DNA of 64,000 nt from Dethiobacter sp. GTDB taxonomy: Bacteria > Bacillota > Dethiobacteria > Dethiobacterales > Dethiobacteraceae. Position numbers and translations under genes: made by a program. Location: the NCBI GenBank assembly GCA_018335875.1, contig JAGXRN010000080.1:1-64000 (forward strand), written 5' to 3'. Under the pieces are notes generated by a model that saw only the letters and a program-made list of their open reading frames with translations, had not been told where the DNA came from and made no database searches. This document shows, one piece after another, positions 8,511 to 17,484 of this stretch (the stretch's first letter is position 1; each line of letters starts with the position of its first letter).

Positions 8511-10652
8511 CTACAGCCCCATCGTATTAAGCAGTCTAAGGCTAAAGACTACGACCAGCATAATCACTACAATAAAAATACACACATCAAGGTTCATCAG
8601 TGTCAGTTTTCGGTAGAGCTGCTCACCGCGCGGGTTGTAGTCCAGTTTAATCATGGTGGAAAAAGCCGACAGCTGCAGGTGGCGTATATAAACCTGAGCC
8701 ATTCGTACTCTGCTCACCACAAAATCATAGCTCCTGTCGCGTATGACCCTGCCCGCCTGTAAAGCCGACTCACCGGCCCACGGCAGCGCCTTTCTTTCAA
8801 AAGTGCGTGTTGAGCGGGTAAGGTGGCTTAACGGTCCGATACTGCCAACAAGGGAGCCCTCAACAATTGTTTCAATCAGCCACCCTACATAAGTGAGGAT
8901 CAATAACAGCCTGCCCAGTACGGGCTTGTAAAGCCTGGTTTCGATACTAAGCCACAGGGGCAGCGGAAAGGCAAAGTTCCTGGGCTGCAGAATGGCAAAA
9001 ACAACGATGCCCATGGCCAGTGAGACTGCAATGCCGCTTAAGTCATGGCTGTTCCAGACATTGATGTCAGTGAGGTGGGCCACAGCGTAGGAATCATAGC
9101 TAAAGCCCCTGCTCATGGGGATGATTATTTTTTCTATCACACGGCCGGGCAGAAGCCCCCCAGCCAGGATGATGGCGGCAAAGCTGCCGAAAATCACGCG
9201 CTCAAGCGGTGTCTCCGGCATCAGCTTGTGGCCGTGGCCATGGGCCCGCGCCGGCCCGGTAAAGATGGATGTGAACAGGCGCAGGATGTAGCAGAAAGTG
9301 AGTCCGCCTGTGACTGTAAAGATTTTCTCCGCAACCCAAAGCGAGGAGGCGTGGTGGTGCTCAAACGCTTCCACGATTGCATGGTGGAGAAGAGTCTTGC
9401 TGGCGTAGCCGTTAAAACCGGGGACCCCTGAAATGGCAGCTCCGGCCACGAGGAAAGCGGCAGCCGTGACCGGGAAGCTGCGCCACAGGCCTCCCAGCTT
9501 GTCATAGTTCAGGTCGTGGGTGCGCAGATAGACGGCGCCCACCATGAGGAACATGCCTGCTTTGAAAAAGGCGTGGTTCAGGATATGATAGCTCAGGCCG
9601 GCAAAGCCCATGGCGCCCTCGTAACCAAGGTAGGCGGCGGCGCCGATCCCCATCAGGATGTAGCCCATCTGGCTCACACTGCTGTAAGCCAGCACCCTCT
9701 TGGCATGTGTCTGGGACAGTGCCAGCACAGCTGCCACGCTCATGGTAACTATGCCTATCCAGATGATCCAATAGCCCAACTCACCGGTGATCGCCCACAG
9801 AGGCGAGTGGCCGTCCGGGGGCGTGAGAAAGAGGTTAAACACACGGATGATGCCGTAGGCGCCTGTCTTAATCATGATGCCTGAAAGCAGGGCGCTGGCC
9901 GGGGTGGGCGCCACGGGGTGGGCCTGGGGCAGCCAGATATGCAGCGGCGCGGCGCCGGCCTTGATGCCAAAGCCGATAAAGAAGAGGATGGCAAGCAGGT
10001 AGCGCAGTTCACCCAGTGCGCCTGCAGCCTCGAGACTGGGCACAATGTCCAGTGTGCCCACCCGGGTAAAGAGGATTATCATGGCGGACAGCAGGCACAG
10101 CCCGCCGAAGATGCCCATGTAAAGGTAGTTGCGCCCGGCAGCCATGGCCTCGGGACTCTGGTTGTGCACAACAAGGGCGTAAGAGAAAAGAGTCATGGCC
10201 TCAAAGAAGAGAAAGAGGCTGAAAAAGTCGGCGGTGAGAAAGACGCCAAGGCAGCCGCCCAGGGAAAAAAGCAGGAACACATAGTAACGTGTTGGCGCCT
10301 GCTCGTGGCGCATGTATTCACTGGAATAGAAAGTGGCCAGAAACCAGATGAATGAAGCCAGAGCTGTGAACACAAAACCAAGAAAGTCGACGCGGAAGTT
10401 AAGGCCGAGGCCGATAAACCGGGGCAGGCTGTAAACCACTGTACCTCTGCTTACGTGGGGGTAAAGGGCAAGCGTCAACGCAAACGCTGTCAGGGCTGTG
10501 CCAGTGGCTGCAAAGTCACGCAGGTCCTCCCGCAAGCGTCCTATCAGTCCGGCAACCACAGCGCCCGCCATCGGTAGGAGCACTATTAAAAGAGGCAGTA
10601 TGCTCTGGATAGTCTCCAGCGGCTTTTCCACTGCAGGAGCGGAGAAAAACAT
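8511..10652 (-). CDS. NuoL/MrpA-like antiporter subunit, full length (L2)
   Basis: The 713-residue protein is the only complete L-type subunit here. Residues 1-470 form the antiporter core; residues 470-713 carry extra helices and an amphipathic stretch ending in a final membrane helix (LDVCIFIVVIMLVVVFSL). This resembles the lateral-helix tail of NuoL and HyfB-type proteins. Motifs include GFGIKAGAAPLHIWLPQ and VLAYSSVSQMGYILMG. The ATG follows a GGGGGG ribosome site. A tract of about 1.2 kb is nearly identical to the truncated L3 gene at 5.5-7.0 kb. It is probably the key long antiporter subunit of the Mrp-like complex. Confidence 0.87.
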   Translation of the reverse strand: MFFSAPAVEKPLETIQSILPLLIVLLPMAGAVVAGLIGRLREDLRDFAATGTALTAFALTLALYPHVSRGTVVYSLPRFIGLGLNFRVDFLGFVFTALASFIWFLATFYSSEYMRHEQAPTRYYVFLLFSLGGCLGVFLTADFFSLFLFFEAMTLFSYALVVHNQSPEAMAAGRNYLYMGIFGGLCLLSAMIILFTRVGTLDIVPSLEAAGALGELRYLLAILFFIGFGIKAGAAPLHIWLPQAHPVAPTPASALLSGIMIKTGAYGIIRVFNLFLTPPDGHSPLWAITGELGYWIIWIGIVTMSVAAVLALSQTHAKRVLAYSSVSQMGYILMGIGAAAYLGYEGAMGFAGLSYHILNHAFFKAGMFLMVGAVYLRTHDLNYDKLGGLWRSFPVTAAAFLVAGAAISGVPGFNGYASKTLLHHAIVEAFEHHHASSLWVAEKIFTVTGGLTFCYILRLFTSIFTGPARAHGHGHKLMPETPLERVIFGSFAAIILAGGLLPGRVIEKIIIPMSRGFSYDSYAVAHLTDINVWNSHDLSGIAVSLAMGIVVFAILQPRNFAFPLPLWLSIETRLYKPVLGRLLLILTYVGWLIETIVEGSLVGSIGPLSHLTRSTRTFERKALPWAGESALQAGRVIRDRSYDFVVSRVRMAQVYIRHLQLSAFSTMIKLDYNPRGEQLYRKLTLMNLDVCIFIVVIMLVVVFSLRLLNTMGL

Positions 10653-10682
10653 GGTATTCCCCCCTATACTCTGGTTAACACA

Positions 10683-10975
10683 TTAAAAGATATTGGCAAC
10701 AAGACTGGTTATTATAACCACCGGCCAGTTGGGGCGCCAAAAGGCAAACCCCACACAGAGGACAGCCATCAGCGCGGTCGTCCAGAGCATGCCCACCGGC
10801 ACCTCGTCACGGATGAGTTTGGCAGCGCCGGCCTGCTTGCCGCCGGCAAAGAAAGCATTAATCACAATGGGGAAATAGTAGAGCGCATTAAGCAGGCTGC
10901 TGGCAATGAGCACCACCACCAGCAGCGCGTGGCCTGTTTCCAGTGAAGCAACGGCCAGGTTCCACTTGCTGATAA
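10683..10975 (-). pseudogene. C-terminal remnant of a NuoM-like subunit (M2)
   Basis: About 98 codons, from FISKWNLAVASLETG to the stop, match the C-terminus of M1 (ASSLLNALYYFPI, IRDEVPVGMLWTTALMA). The N-terminal ~390 codons are missing. The frame begins directly at the end of the truncated L1 gene near 10975. One deletion therefore fused L1 to M2, removing the L1 tail and most of M2. No start signal of its own is seen. Confidence 0.78.
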
Positions 10976-12357
10976 ATCGTGGTAAACAGCCGCAATATAT
11001 AGCAGAACGTGAGGCCGCTTGTGACTACAAATATTTTCTCGGCAAACCAGAGCGATGTAATATGACGATGCTCAAGCGCTTCCACGATAGCGTGGTGGAG
11101 CAGTGTTTTGCTGGCGTAACCATTAAAAGCGGGGAATCCGGAGATAGCTGCACCTGCAATCAGGAAGGCAACCGCGGTGACAGGAAAGCTGCGCCACAGG
11201 CCTCCCAGTCTGTCATAATTAAGGTCTTTCGTACGCAGGTATATGGCCCCAATCATGAGGAACATGGCAGCTTTGAAGAAAGCATGATTTATTATGTGGT
11301 AAGTAAGCCCGGCAAAGCTCACCGCCCCGTGGTGGCCCAGATAAGCGGCGGCGCCGATGCCCATCAGGATGTAACCCATCTGGCTGATACTGCTGTAAGC
11401 GAGCACTCGCTTGGCATGTGTCTGGGACAAGGCCAGAGCAGCACCCGTAGCCATTGTAACAATACCAATCCAGATAACAGCGTAGCCCAGGTTTTCTGTT
11501 ATCCCCCACAGGCCGGAATGGACATCATGTGGAGTAAAAAGCACGGCATACACGCGTATCAGGCCGTAAGCTCCGGCTTTGAGCATGGCTGCTGATGAGA
11601 TCGCGTTTACAGCAGACGGGGCAAACTCATAGGCCCTGGGCATCCAGACATGAAGGGGAACGGCAGCAGCTTTGATGCCAAAGCCGATGAAAAAAAGGAT
11701 AGCAATCAAGTAGTTTACGCCGCCAAGCCCGGCCAACGCTTCCATGCTGGAAACTATCTTGACTGTTCCTGTCTGGCTGAATAGAAGCAGGATGGCGGAC
11801 AGCAGGCAAAGGCCGCCGAAAATACCGAGAAAAAGATATTTACGCCCGGCGGACAGCGCCTCTTCACTTTGCTCATGGACAACAAGCACATAAGAAAACA
11901 GCGTCATGGCTTCAAAAAATAAAAACAGGCTGAAAAAGTCTGCCGTCAGGAATACACCCAGGCAGCCGCCAAGGGTCAAGAGCATAAAAATAAAATAGCG
12001 GGTGGATGAATGGCCCTGGCCCTTAAAGGAAGTGGAGTTAAGAATGACCAGGAACCAGATAAACGATACAAAGAGGGCAAAAACAAGCCCGATAAAATCA
12101 ACTCTGAAAAACAGGCCAAGGCCTATAAATTTTTCAAAAGCAAATAAAACATCTCCCTTTTTAACCAGGGGAAAGAGTATGGCAGACATGATAAACGCAA
12201 CAAAGGCTGCGGCCGACGCAACCAGATGGCATAGATGCTCACGGTGGCGGACAAGCCCGCAGGCTAGGGCACCCGCCATTGGGACAAGGACAATCAACAG
12301 GGGCAGCACGCTGTAACTGGATTCCATAGCCTGAGCTGCAGGCGCGGTGAAATACAT
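10888..12357 (-). CDS. Truncated NuoL-like antiporter subunit (L1)
   Basis: The 489-residue product follows the L-type pattern up to LRLFTTIY (about residue 460) and then reads about 30 residues out of frame through the M2 remnant before a stop. The antiporter core is intact (GFGIKAAAVPLHVWMPRA, VLAYSSISQMGYILMG); the long C-terminal arm of L-type proteins is absent. It is diverged from L2 (roughly two-thirds identical) and so is an older duplicate. The cut lies almost at the same codon as in L3. It may still be inserted into the complex as an M-sized subunit, or may be decaying. Confidence 0.75.
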   Translation of the reverse strand: MYFTAPAAQAMESSYSVLPLLIVLVPMAGALACGLVRHREHLCHLVASAAAFVAFIMSAILFPLVKKGDVLFAFEKFIGLGLFFRVDFIGLVFALFVSFIWFLVILNSTSFKGQGHSSTRYFIFMLLTLGGCLGVFLTADFFSLFLFFEAMTLFSYVLVVHEQSEEALSAGRKYLFLGIFGGLCLLSAILLLFSQTGTVKIVSSMEALAGLGGVNYLIAILFFIGFGIKAAAVPLHVWMPRAYEFAPSAVNAISSAAMLKAGAYGLIRVYAVLFTPHDVHSGLWGITENLGYAVIWIGIVTMATGAALALSQTHAKRVLAYSSISQMGYILMGIGAAAYLGHHGAVSFAGLTYHIINHAFFKAAMFLMIGAIYLRTKDLNYDRLGGLWRSFPVTAVAFLIAGAAISGFPAFNGYASKTLLHHAIVEALEHRHITSLWFAEKIFVVTSGLTFCYILRLFTTIYQQVEPGRCFTGNRPRAAGGGAHCQQPA

Positions 12358-12379
12358 TGTATCCCTCCTATCTCAATGT

Positions 12380-13837
12380 TTAGAACAGAGAGGCGGCAAT
12401 GCGGCTGGCCACCAACACCGGCCAGTGGGGCTGCACAAAGGCAAATCCAATGCAGAGTAGCGCCATGAGAGCAGTAGTCCAGAGCATGCTCACAGGTACT
12501 TTGTCCCTGATAAAGGACTTTTTCCTGTACTCTGCACCGCTTGGCATAAACACCGCGCTGATAATCGGAAAGTAATAAAGCGCATTGAGCAGGCTGCTGG
12601 CCATGAGGACAGCGACCAGAATGGCCTGGCCTGTTTCCAGTGAAGCCAGCGCCAGCTGCCACTTGCTGATAAATGCGTTAAAAGGCGGGATACCGACAAT
12701 TGTGACCGCGGCAAGTGTAAAAGACATCATCACCACAGGCATCTCGTAACCGATACCCTTCATCTCGCTGATATACTTCTTCCCTGTCTGCGTGATAATC
12801 GCACCCGCGCACAAAAACAACGTACCTTTCATTAAAGCGTGGGAGAAAATATGAAGCAGCACCCCAAACATGGCCCGCTCTGTTAATAGCGAAATACCCA
12901 GCAGTATATAGCCGATTTGCGCCACACTGGAGTAGGCGAGGCGCCTCTTCAGGTGGTCCTCCTGCAGCGCCATGGCCGAACCCAAAAGTATCGTAATCAC
13001 AGCTAAAACAAGAAGCGTACGGTCCAGCGACAGCGACCGTACAACATCAACCCCGTAAACATCATGAATAACTCTGATCAGGCCGTAAGCCCCGGTTTTT
13101 ATACTCAGCCCCGATAGCATGGCACTGACAGGGGCAGGGGCGGCGGGATGGGCATCAGGAAGCCAGATATGGACGGGGAACATACCTGCCTTAACACCAA
13201 AACCCAGCAGGAAAGCTAGCAAAGCGTAACGGGCCAGTGGTGACGCCATGATATAGCCTCCCGGTACAAAATCAAGCCTGCCGCCGATAAAATAGGTGAT
13301 CACCATGCCAAAAAAAATGCAGAGTCCGGCAGCCAAAGACATATATAAAAACTTGGCGCCTGCAAACATGGCAACTTCATCTTCTTCGTGAATAACAAGA
13401 AGATAGGCGCCCACAGTCATCAGTTCAAAAAAAATAAGAAAACCGATGAGTGAGGCAGACATGACTATTCCCAGCATGGCCCCCTCGGTAAATATTATTA
13501 GTGCCAGGTAGCGCGCTTTGGCATGGCCGTGTTCCAGATAGCCGAGGGAATAAATTATTATCAGCATGAAACAAAATGAGAAGACCACACCCATAAAAAA
13601 ACTAAGCGCATCTGCCTGGAAGAAAAATGAAAGGGGTGGTGATAAATGGGTTGTGCCGATGCCAAGCCTGCTGCCGTCCCCGACCACAGGGTACATTGCC
13701 AGGGCGGAAAGGAATGTTAATATGGCTCCGGCGACAGCAATAATTTTTGATACTATCACATTGCTGCGGGAAAAAACTATTATAAAAAAAGCGGATACCA
13801 AAGGGATAACTACGGCTAATGTCGGTAGAAAGTGCAT
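12380..13837 (-). CDS. NuoM/MrpD-like antiporter subunit (M1)
   Basis: This 485-residue integral membrane protein is the first of the M-type duplicates. It has the Proton_antipo_M signatures LLGFGVKAGMFPVHIWLPDAHP and AYSSVAQIGYILLG and about 14 hydrophobic segments, the usual length for NuoM or MrpD. It follows the MbhE-like gene by 46 bases and precedes L1 by 22, so it is in the same operon. Because MbhD- and MbhE-like domains come just before, M1 plus an L subunit may supply what a single MrpA chain does elsewhere. Confidence 0.85.
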   Translation of the reverse strand: MHFLPTLAVVIPLVSAFFIIVFSRSNVIVSKIIAVAGAILTFLSALAMYPVVGDGSRLGIGTTHLSPPLSFFFQADALSFFMGVVFSFCFMLIIIYSLGYLEHGHAKARYLALIIFTEGAMLGIVMSASLIGFLIFFELMTVGAYLLVIHEEDEVAMFAGAKFLYMSLAAGLCIFFGMVITYFIGGRLDFVPGGYIMASPLARYALLAFLLGFGVKAGMFPVHIWLPDAHPAAPAPVSAMLSGLSIKTGAYGLIRVIHDVYGVDVVRSLSLDRTLLVLAVITILLGSAMALQEDHLKRRLAYSSVAQIGYILLGISLLTERAMFGVLLHIFSHALMKGTLFLCAGAIITQTGKKYISEMKGIGYEMPVVMMSFTLAAVTIVGIPPFNAFISKWQLALASLETGQAILVAVLMASSLLNALYYFPIISAVFMPSGAEYRKKSFIRDKVPVSMLWTTALMALLCIGFAFVQPHWPVLVASRIAASLF

Positions 13838-13883
13838 GCACTAACCTCCTCTTAAGCGAGCGCCTGTCTGCAATACTGTTTAA

Positions 13884-14225
13884 CTAATGAGGCGCCGGGA
13901 ATTCTTTATGTTCACTGCTGTGGCTGTGAGTCACATGTGCAGGCGCCGCCAGACTCTTCAGGCAGAGAAAGATACCGATAACGGCTGTAAATAAGACAGT
14001 TATTTCTATCAGCGTGTCATAACCGCGGTAGATTACTACGATGTTGGCAACAAGGTTGTGGCCGCCTGTCTCTTCGTATCCTTTTTCAAGATAGCGTTCA
14101 GAAACATAGTTGTTGGTCGGGCGCTCCATCTCCCCATATGGAGGAATCTCGCTCACTGTCATTACCAGCATATAACCTATGAGAAGCAGTAAAAATATGG
14201 TGACAATATTAAAGATAGCTTTCAC
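13884..14225 (-). CDS. MbhE-like subunit (C-terminal domain of MrpA as a separate protein)
   Basis: The 113-residue protein has an N-terminal helix, a soluble loop (ERPTNNYVSERYLEKG) and then ANIVVIYRGYDTLIEITVLFTA. The last matches the NVV-DFRG-DT-GEITV signature of MbhE and the end of MrpA. A His-rich tail (HVTHSHSSEHK) closes it. The ATG overlaps the stop of the upstream MbhD-like gene (ATGA). In most Bacillus Mrp systems this domain is fused to MrpA; here it is separate, as in archaeal membrane-bound hydrogenases. Confidence 0.75.
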   Translation of the reverse strand: MKAIFNIVTIFLLLLIGYMLVMTVSEIPPYGEMERPTNNYVSERYLEKGYEETGGHNLVANIVVIYRGYDTLIEITVLFTAVIGIFLCLKSLAAPAHVTHSHSSEHKEFPAPH

Positions 14226-14461
14226 ATACGTTCCCCCCTGACCCGTGTGACCACTGCAACCATGAGGATGGTTGTGCCAACACCCACAGCCGCTTCGGTT
14301 ATGGCGATATCAGGTGCGTTGAAATGCTGCCAGAGCAGGGCCATCACCAGTGAAAAACCGCCGAAAATAATGACAGCATAGAGCAGGCTGCGCATAAACA
14401 CCACTCCCAGGGCTGCCACAATCAGGATAGTCAGCAGCAGAAACACCAGCCAATCAGGCAT
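14222..14461 (-). CDS. MbhD-like subunit (DUF4040)
   Basis: The 79-residue product has three hydrophobic helices and the motif FNAPDIAITEAAVGVGTT, the hallmark of the MbhD/DUF4040 domain of MrpA and Mbh complexes. The start at 14461 (MPDWLVF) is chosen because GGAGGGG lies just upstream, although the frame is open further. It overlaps the end of mrpG by eight bases and couples to the MbhE-like gene by ATGA. It probably forms part of the cation path next to MrpG and MrpF. Confidence 0.78.
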   Translation of the reverse strand: MPDWLVFLLLTILIVAALGVVFMRSLLYAVIIFGGFSLVMALLWQHFNAPDIAITEAAVGVGTTILMVAVVTRVRGERM

Positions 14462-14828
14462 TGACGTCACCCCTCCCCAGCTCTTCCCGCCCGGGATATG
14501 GGTCATGGTAGCAATCCTTAAAGAAAGTGTTTGGAACATATTCCTCGCCGCGAATATAGGCGGTGCTGCCGATGACATGGGTTACCAGCGGGTTGATGGA
14601 CCAGATGAAGGCGCAGATAATAATCAGCTTGATAACCTCATTGTAGTGGCCTATCTGAATCATTAAAGCAATCAAAATCATGCCTGTGCCGAGCGTGTCA
14701 CACTTCGATGTGGCATGCATGCGCGTATACAGGTCCGGCAGCCGGATCAGGCCTACGGTACCCACAAAGATAAAAAACAGTCCGGACCAGAGAAGAAAAC
14801 AAACAATAATGTCCACAGCCGGCTTCAT
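14454..14828 (-). CDS. mrpG: Mrp antiporter subunit G
   Basis: The 124-residue protein has three predicted helices and the family signature GLIRLPDLYTRMHATSKCDTLG (residues about 26-47). Its start codon overlaps the mrpF stop as ATGA. MrpG is a small membrane subunit needed for Na+(Li+,K+)/H+ antiport by the whole Mrp complex. The C-terminal ~40 residues after NPLVTHVIGSTAY form a polar tail. Family assignment is firm. Confidence 0.9.
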   Translation of the reverse strand: MKPAVDIIVCFLLWSGLFFIFVGTVGLIRLPDLYTRMHATSKCDTLGTGMILIALMIQIGHYNEVIKLIIICAFIWSINPLVTHVIGSTAYIRGEEYVPNTFFKDCYHDPYPGREELGRGDVNA

Positions 14829-15091
14829 GACAGCTTCCCCTTCCCCAAGCTCTTCAGCACGCAGATTGTGCCCACGAAGGCGCTGAGCACATAAACAAAC
14901 GCCACATCCAGGTAGGTATAATTACGGAAAATATGTGCCAGAATGATGATGGCCAATATAACATTAGTCATCAGCACGTTCACGCCAACTATGCGGTCGG
15001 AGGCATGCGGCCCGCCGATAATGCGGTAAAGCGCCATAAACGACAGGATTACCAACCCGAGAAATACGCCCTGCAGGCTGAAATCGATCAT
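14825..15091 (-). CDS. mrpF: Mrp antiporter subunit F
   Basis: The 88-residue protein has three hydrophobic helices and the MrpF motif RIIGGPHASDRIVGVNV at about residues 23-39, with an acidic residue (Asp32) thought to lie in the cation pathway of the family. The following helix YLDVAFVYVLSAFVGT is also typical. It lies eight bases after mrpE and is coupled to mrpG. Confidence 0.9.
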   Translation of the reverse strand: MIDFSLQGVFLGLVILSFMALYRIIGGPHASDRIVGVNVLMTNVILAIIILAHIFRNYTYLDVAFVYVLSAFVGTICVLKSLGKGKLS

Positions 15092-15098
15092 GGCCCGC

Positions 15099-15599
15099 TC
15101 AACTCAATGTCGCGCATTTGTCTTGCATATACCAGTCGCAAACACCTTTTGCCGCTTCCTCAGTGATACAGTGCACAAGCAGACGGTCCCCGTTTAAATC
15201 CACTGTTATGGTACCCGGTGTCAGCGTAATGGAATTGGCATAGAGGACACGCGTCAGGTCAAGCTTTAATTTTGTCTGCAGCAGAATAAAGCCTGGAGAG
15301 ATGGGCAATTTCGGACTGAGTACGATAATGGCCACACTGATGTTGGCAAGGATGATATTCCAGCCCAGATGCGCTAAATATAGTAAGAGCTTTATTACCT
15401 GACGCAGGTTGAACTTCATAGGGTGACCGGGGCGGAACAGATCAGAGCTCCAGAAATAGGTAATGCCCAGGACCGATGCGATGCCGATAATAACATTTGC
15501 AGGCGCCAAGCTCGGCGACATCAGAAACCAGAATCCAAACAGGATAAACGAGATAATGAGAAAGCCTTTCCAATCCCGGATATTCTTGATGTAGTACAC
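15099..15599 (-). CDS. mrpE: Mrp antiporter subunit E
   Basis: The 166-residue protein has an N-terminal membrane region followed by a cytoplasmic domain with the MrpE signature NSITLTPGTITVDL (about residues 123-136). Length is normal for the family. It stands 11 bases after mrpD and seven before mrpF. MrpE is a structural membrane subunit of the multisubunit cation/proton antiporter. Confidence 0.9.
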   Translation of the reverse strand: MYYIKNIRDWKGFLIISFILFGFWFLMSPSLAPANVIIGIASVLGITYFWSSDLFRPGHPMKFNLRQVIKLLLYLAHLGWNIILANISVAIIVLSPKLPISPGFILLQTKLKLDLTRVLYANSITLTPGTITVDLNGDRLLVHCITEEAAKGVCDWYMQDKCATLS

Positions 15600-15610
15600 G
15601 GATCCACCTC

Positions 15611-17104
15611 CTATGGTAAGAATATCATGACTGCCTGTTGTGCCAGAGTAAGCGGGAATTCCGGGTTAAGCCCGAAATAAATAATGGTAAGCGCCAGCAC
15701 AACAAGCGTAGCTGCCATGGGGAACGGGATGGCGTCGAGAGTAAACGTTTTTGGTTTATGTTGGTCGACGTCAAAAAACGCCTGCCAGATAATTGGCAGG
15801 AAGTAGCTGGCATTTAAAAGGCCGCTTAGTATTATCAGGCCCACAAATAACGGCATGCCTGCTTCGATACTGCCCTGGGCCAGGTACCACTTGGAAATAA
15901 ACCCGCTAAACAGAGGCAGCCCCACCATGGACAGTGCCGCAATGCTGAAAGCGCCCAGAGTAATCGGCATTTCATAGCCCAGGCCCTGCAGCTTGTTAAC
16001 CTGTTTATTCCCCGTCTGGTAGTAGATGGCGCCGGCAGCCATAAAGAGGCAGGCCTTCATGACAGCATGATTGAAAATGTGAATGATACCTGCAGCCATA
16101 CCTAAGGGACTGCCAAGACCGATGCCCAAAAATACGTAGCCGATTTGAGCAACACTGGAGTACGCCAGGCGGCGTTTTATATCAAGCTGGGCAAAAGCGA
16201 ACATTGAGCCAAAGAGCATGGCGGATGCAGCCATGATCAGGATCAGGTGGCGGATAAAAATGGCGTCCAACAGTTCGAAACCAAAAATAATGTAGTAAAA
16301 TTTTAATAATGCCACGATATACGCTTTTACCACCAGGCCGGAAAGGATGGCGCTTGAGGAGGTGGGAGCGGACGAGTGGGCGTCCGGCAGCCAGAGATGC
16401 AGCGGAAAAAGAGCCGACTTGATACCAAAGCCGACAAGAAAGAAACTAAGCACTGTCCAGATAAGAAAGGGATACTGCGTATAAACCTGTCGAAATTCCA
16501 TCGCCACATAATCAATATTAAGGTTGCCTGTAATCATATACATCAGCGAAATACCAAAAAGCACAAAGCCTGAACCTACGGTAGCCAGCAGAAGATATTT
16601 AAAAGCGGCATCTGTGGCCATTTTTGTGTTTTTTGCCAGCACCAGGGCGCAGGCGGAGATGCCGGTGACTTCAATAAACACATACATGTTAAAAATATCA
16701 TTGGTAATAGCCATGCCCATCATGGAGGCAACCAGAAGTAAAAAGATAGTATAATACCAACCAATGGCGTTATAGGCAATCTCTGTCTGCAGGGAAGCGG
16801 TGCTGTAAAAAAGAATGAGCAGGCAGATAAAAGAGATAATAAGGAGTATAAAAGCTGAAAAGGAGTTGATTACCACTTCAATGCCCCAGGGGGGAAGCCA
16901 GCCGCCGGCTGCGTATTTTATTGTGTTCCCTGCCATGGCAAACCGGGCCAGGTGGAAACTGCACATCAGGGCAACCAGCATTATCACGCAGGAGGCGGGG
17001 CCGCATAAAGAACGCCGGAAATGGGAGATGGTAGGCATAATAAAAGCACCCATCAAGACAAAAACAACAAGCGCCGGGGGGTGAGCCACAACGAAAGAGA
17101 ACAT
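15611..17104 (-). CDS. mrpD: Mrp antiporter subunit D
   Basis: This 497-residue polytopic protein is the canonical D subunit by position (between C and E) and by sequence. It has GFGIKSALFPLHLWLPDAHS, AYSSVAQIGYVFLGIG and HAVMKACLFMAAG, the helix-breaking motifs of the Proton_antipo_M family. The start codon overlaps the mrpC stop (TAATG). It is distinct from the M-type duplicates downstream, to which it is only distantly similar. It would conduct protons in exchange for Na+. Confidence 0.9.
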   Translation of the reverse strand: MFSFVVAHPPALVVFVLMGAFIMPTISHFRRSLCGPASCVIMLVALMCSFHLARFAMAGNTIKYAAGGWLPPWGIEVVINSFSAFILLIISFICLLILFYSTASLQTEIAYNAIGWYYTIFLLLVASMMGMAITNDIFNMYVFIEVTGISACALVLAKNTKMATDAAFKYLLLATVGSGFVLFGISLMYMITGNLNIDYVAMEFRQVYTQYPFLIWTVLSFFLVGFGIKSALFPLHLWLPDAHSSAPTSSSAILSGLVVKAYIVALLKFYYIIFGFELLDAIFIRHLILIMAASAMLFGSMFAFAQLDIKRRLAYSSVAQIGYVFLGIGLGSPLGMAAGIIHIFNHAVMKACLFMAAGAIYYQTGNKQVNKLQGLGYEMPITLGAFSIAALSMVGLPLFSGFISKWYLAQGSIEAGMPLFVGLIILSGLLNASYFLPIIWQAFFDVDQHKPKTFTLDAIPFPMAATLVVLALTIIYFGLNPEFPLTLAQQAVMIFLP

Positions 17105-17484
17105 TATTCCCAGCTCCTTATCTCAAGAATCTCATTTGATTCAATTGTCCCATAGTAATCATACAGCCTGACCACAATGCTAAGCGCAAAGGCCGTGACA
17201 CTGAGCGATACCACAATTCCTGTAAGCACCAATGCTGCGGGGAGAGGATTAACATAAACGATTTCCTGCGGCAGGTGGTCGCCACTGTGCATAATAGGCG
17301 CAATCCCTTCACGAATGTTGCCCGCAGCAATCAGGAGCAGAAAAATAGAGTTGCCAATGATATTGATGCCGATAATTTTTTTCATCAGACTCGTCTGGGA
17401 AAGGGTAGTATAAATACCGATACAGAATAACACCTCAGAAACAAAAAAGGGGTAATTTTGCATAAGCTTTGCAAAAACACTCAT
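17104..17484 (-). CDS. mrpC: Mrp antiporter subunit C (NuoK-like)
   Basis: The 126-residue protein has three hydrophobic helices and the MrpC/NuoK motif NPLPAALVLTGIVVSLS (about residues 79-95). It begins in an ATGA overlap with mrpB and ends in a TAATG overlap with mrpD, so the three are translationally coupled. It corresponds to NuoK of complex I. Confidence 0.9.
   Translation of the reverse strand: MSVFAKLMQNYPFFVSEVLFCIGIYTTLSQTSLMKKIIGINIIGNSIFLLLIAAGNIREGIAPIMHSGDHLPQEIVYVNPLPAALVLTGIVVSLSVTAFALSIVVRLYDYYGTIESNEILEIRSWE

Noticed and set aside
9045-10355. Several long plus-strand frames inside the NuoL-like genes
   Set aside because: They are antisense shadows: they occur in both duplicates at the same place, have no ribosome sites and no recognisable family.
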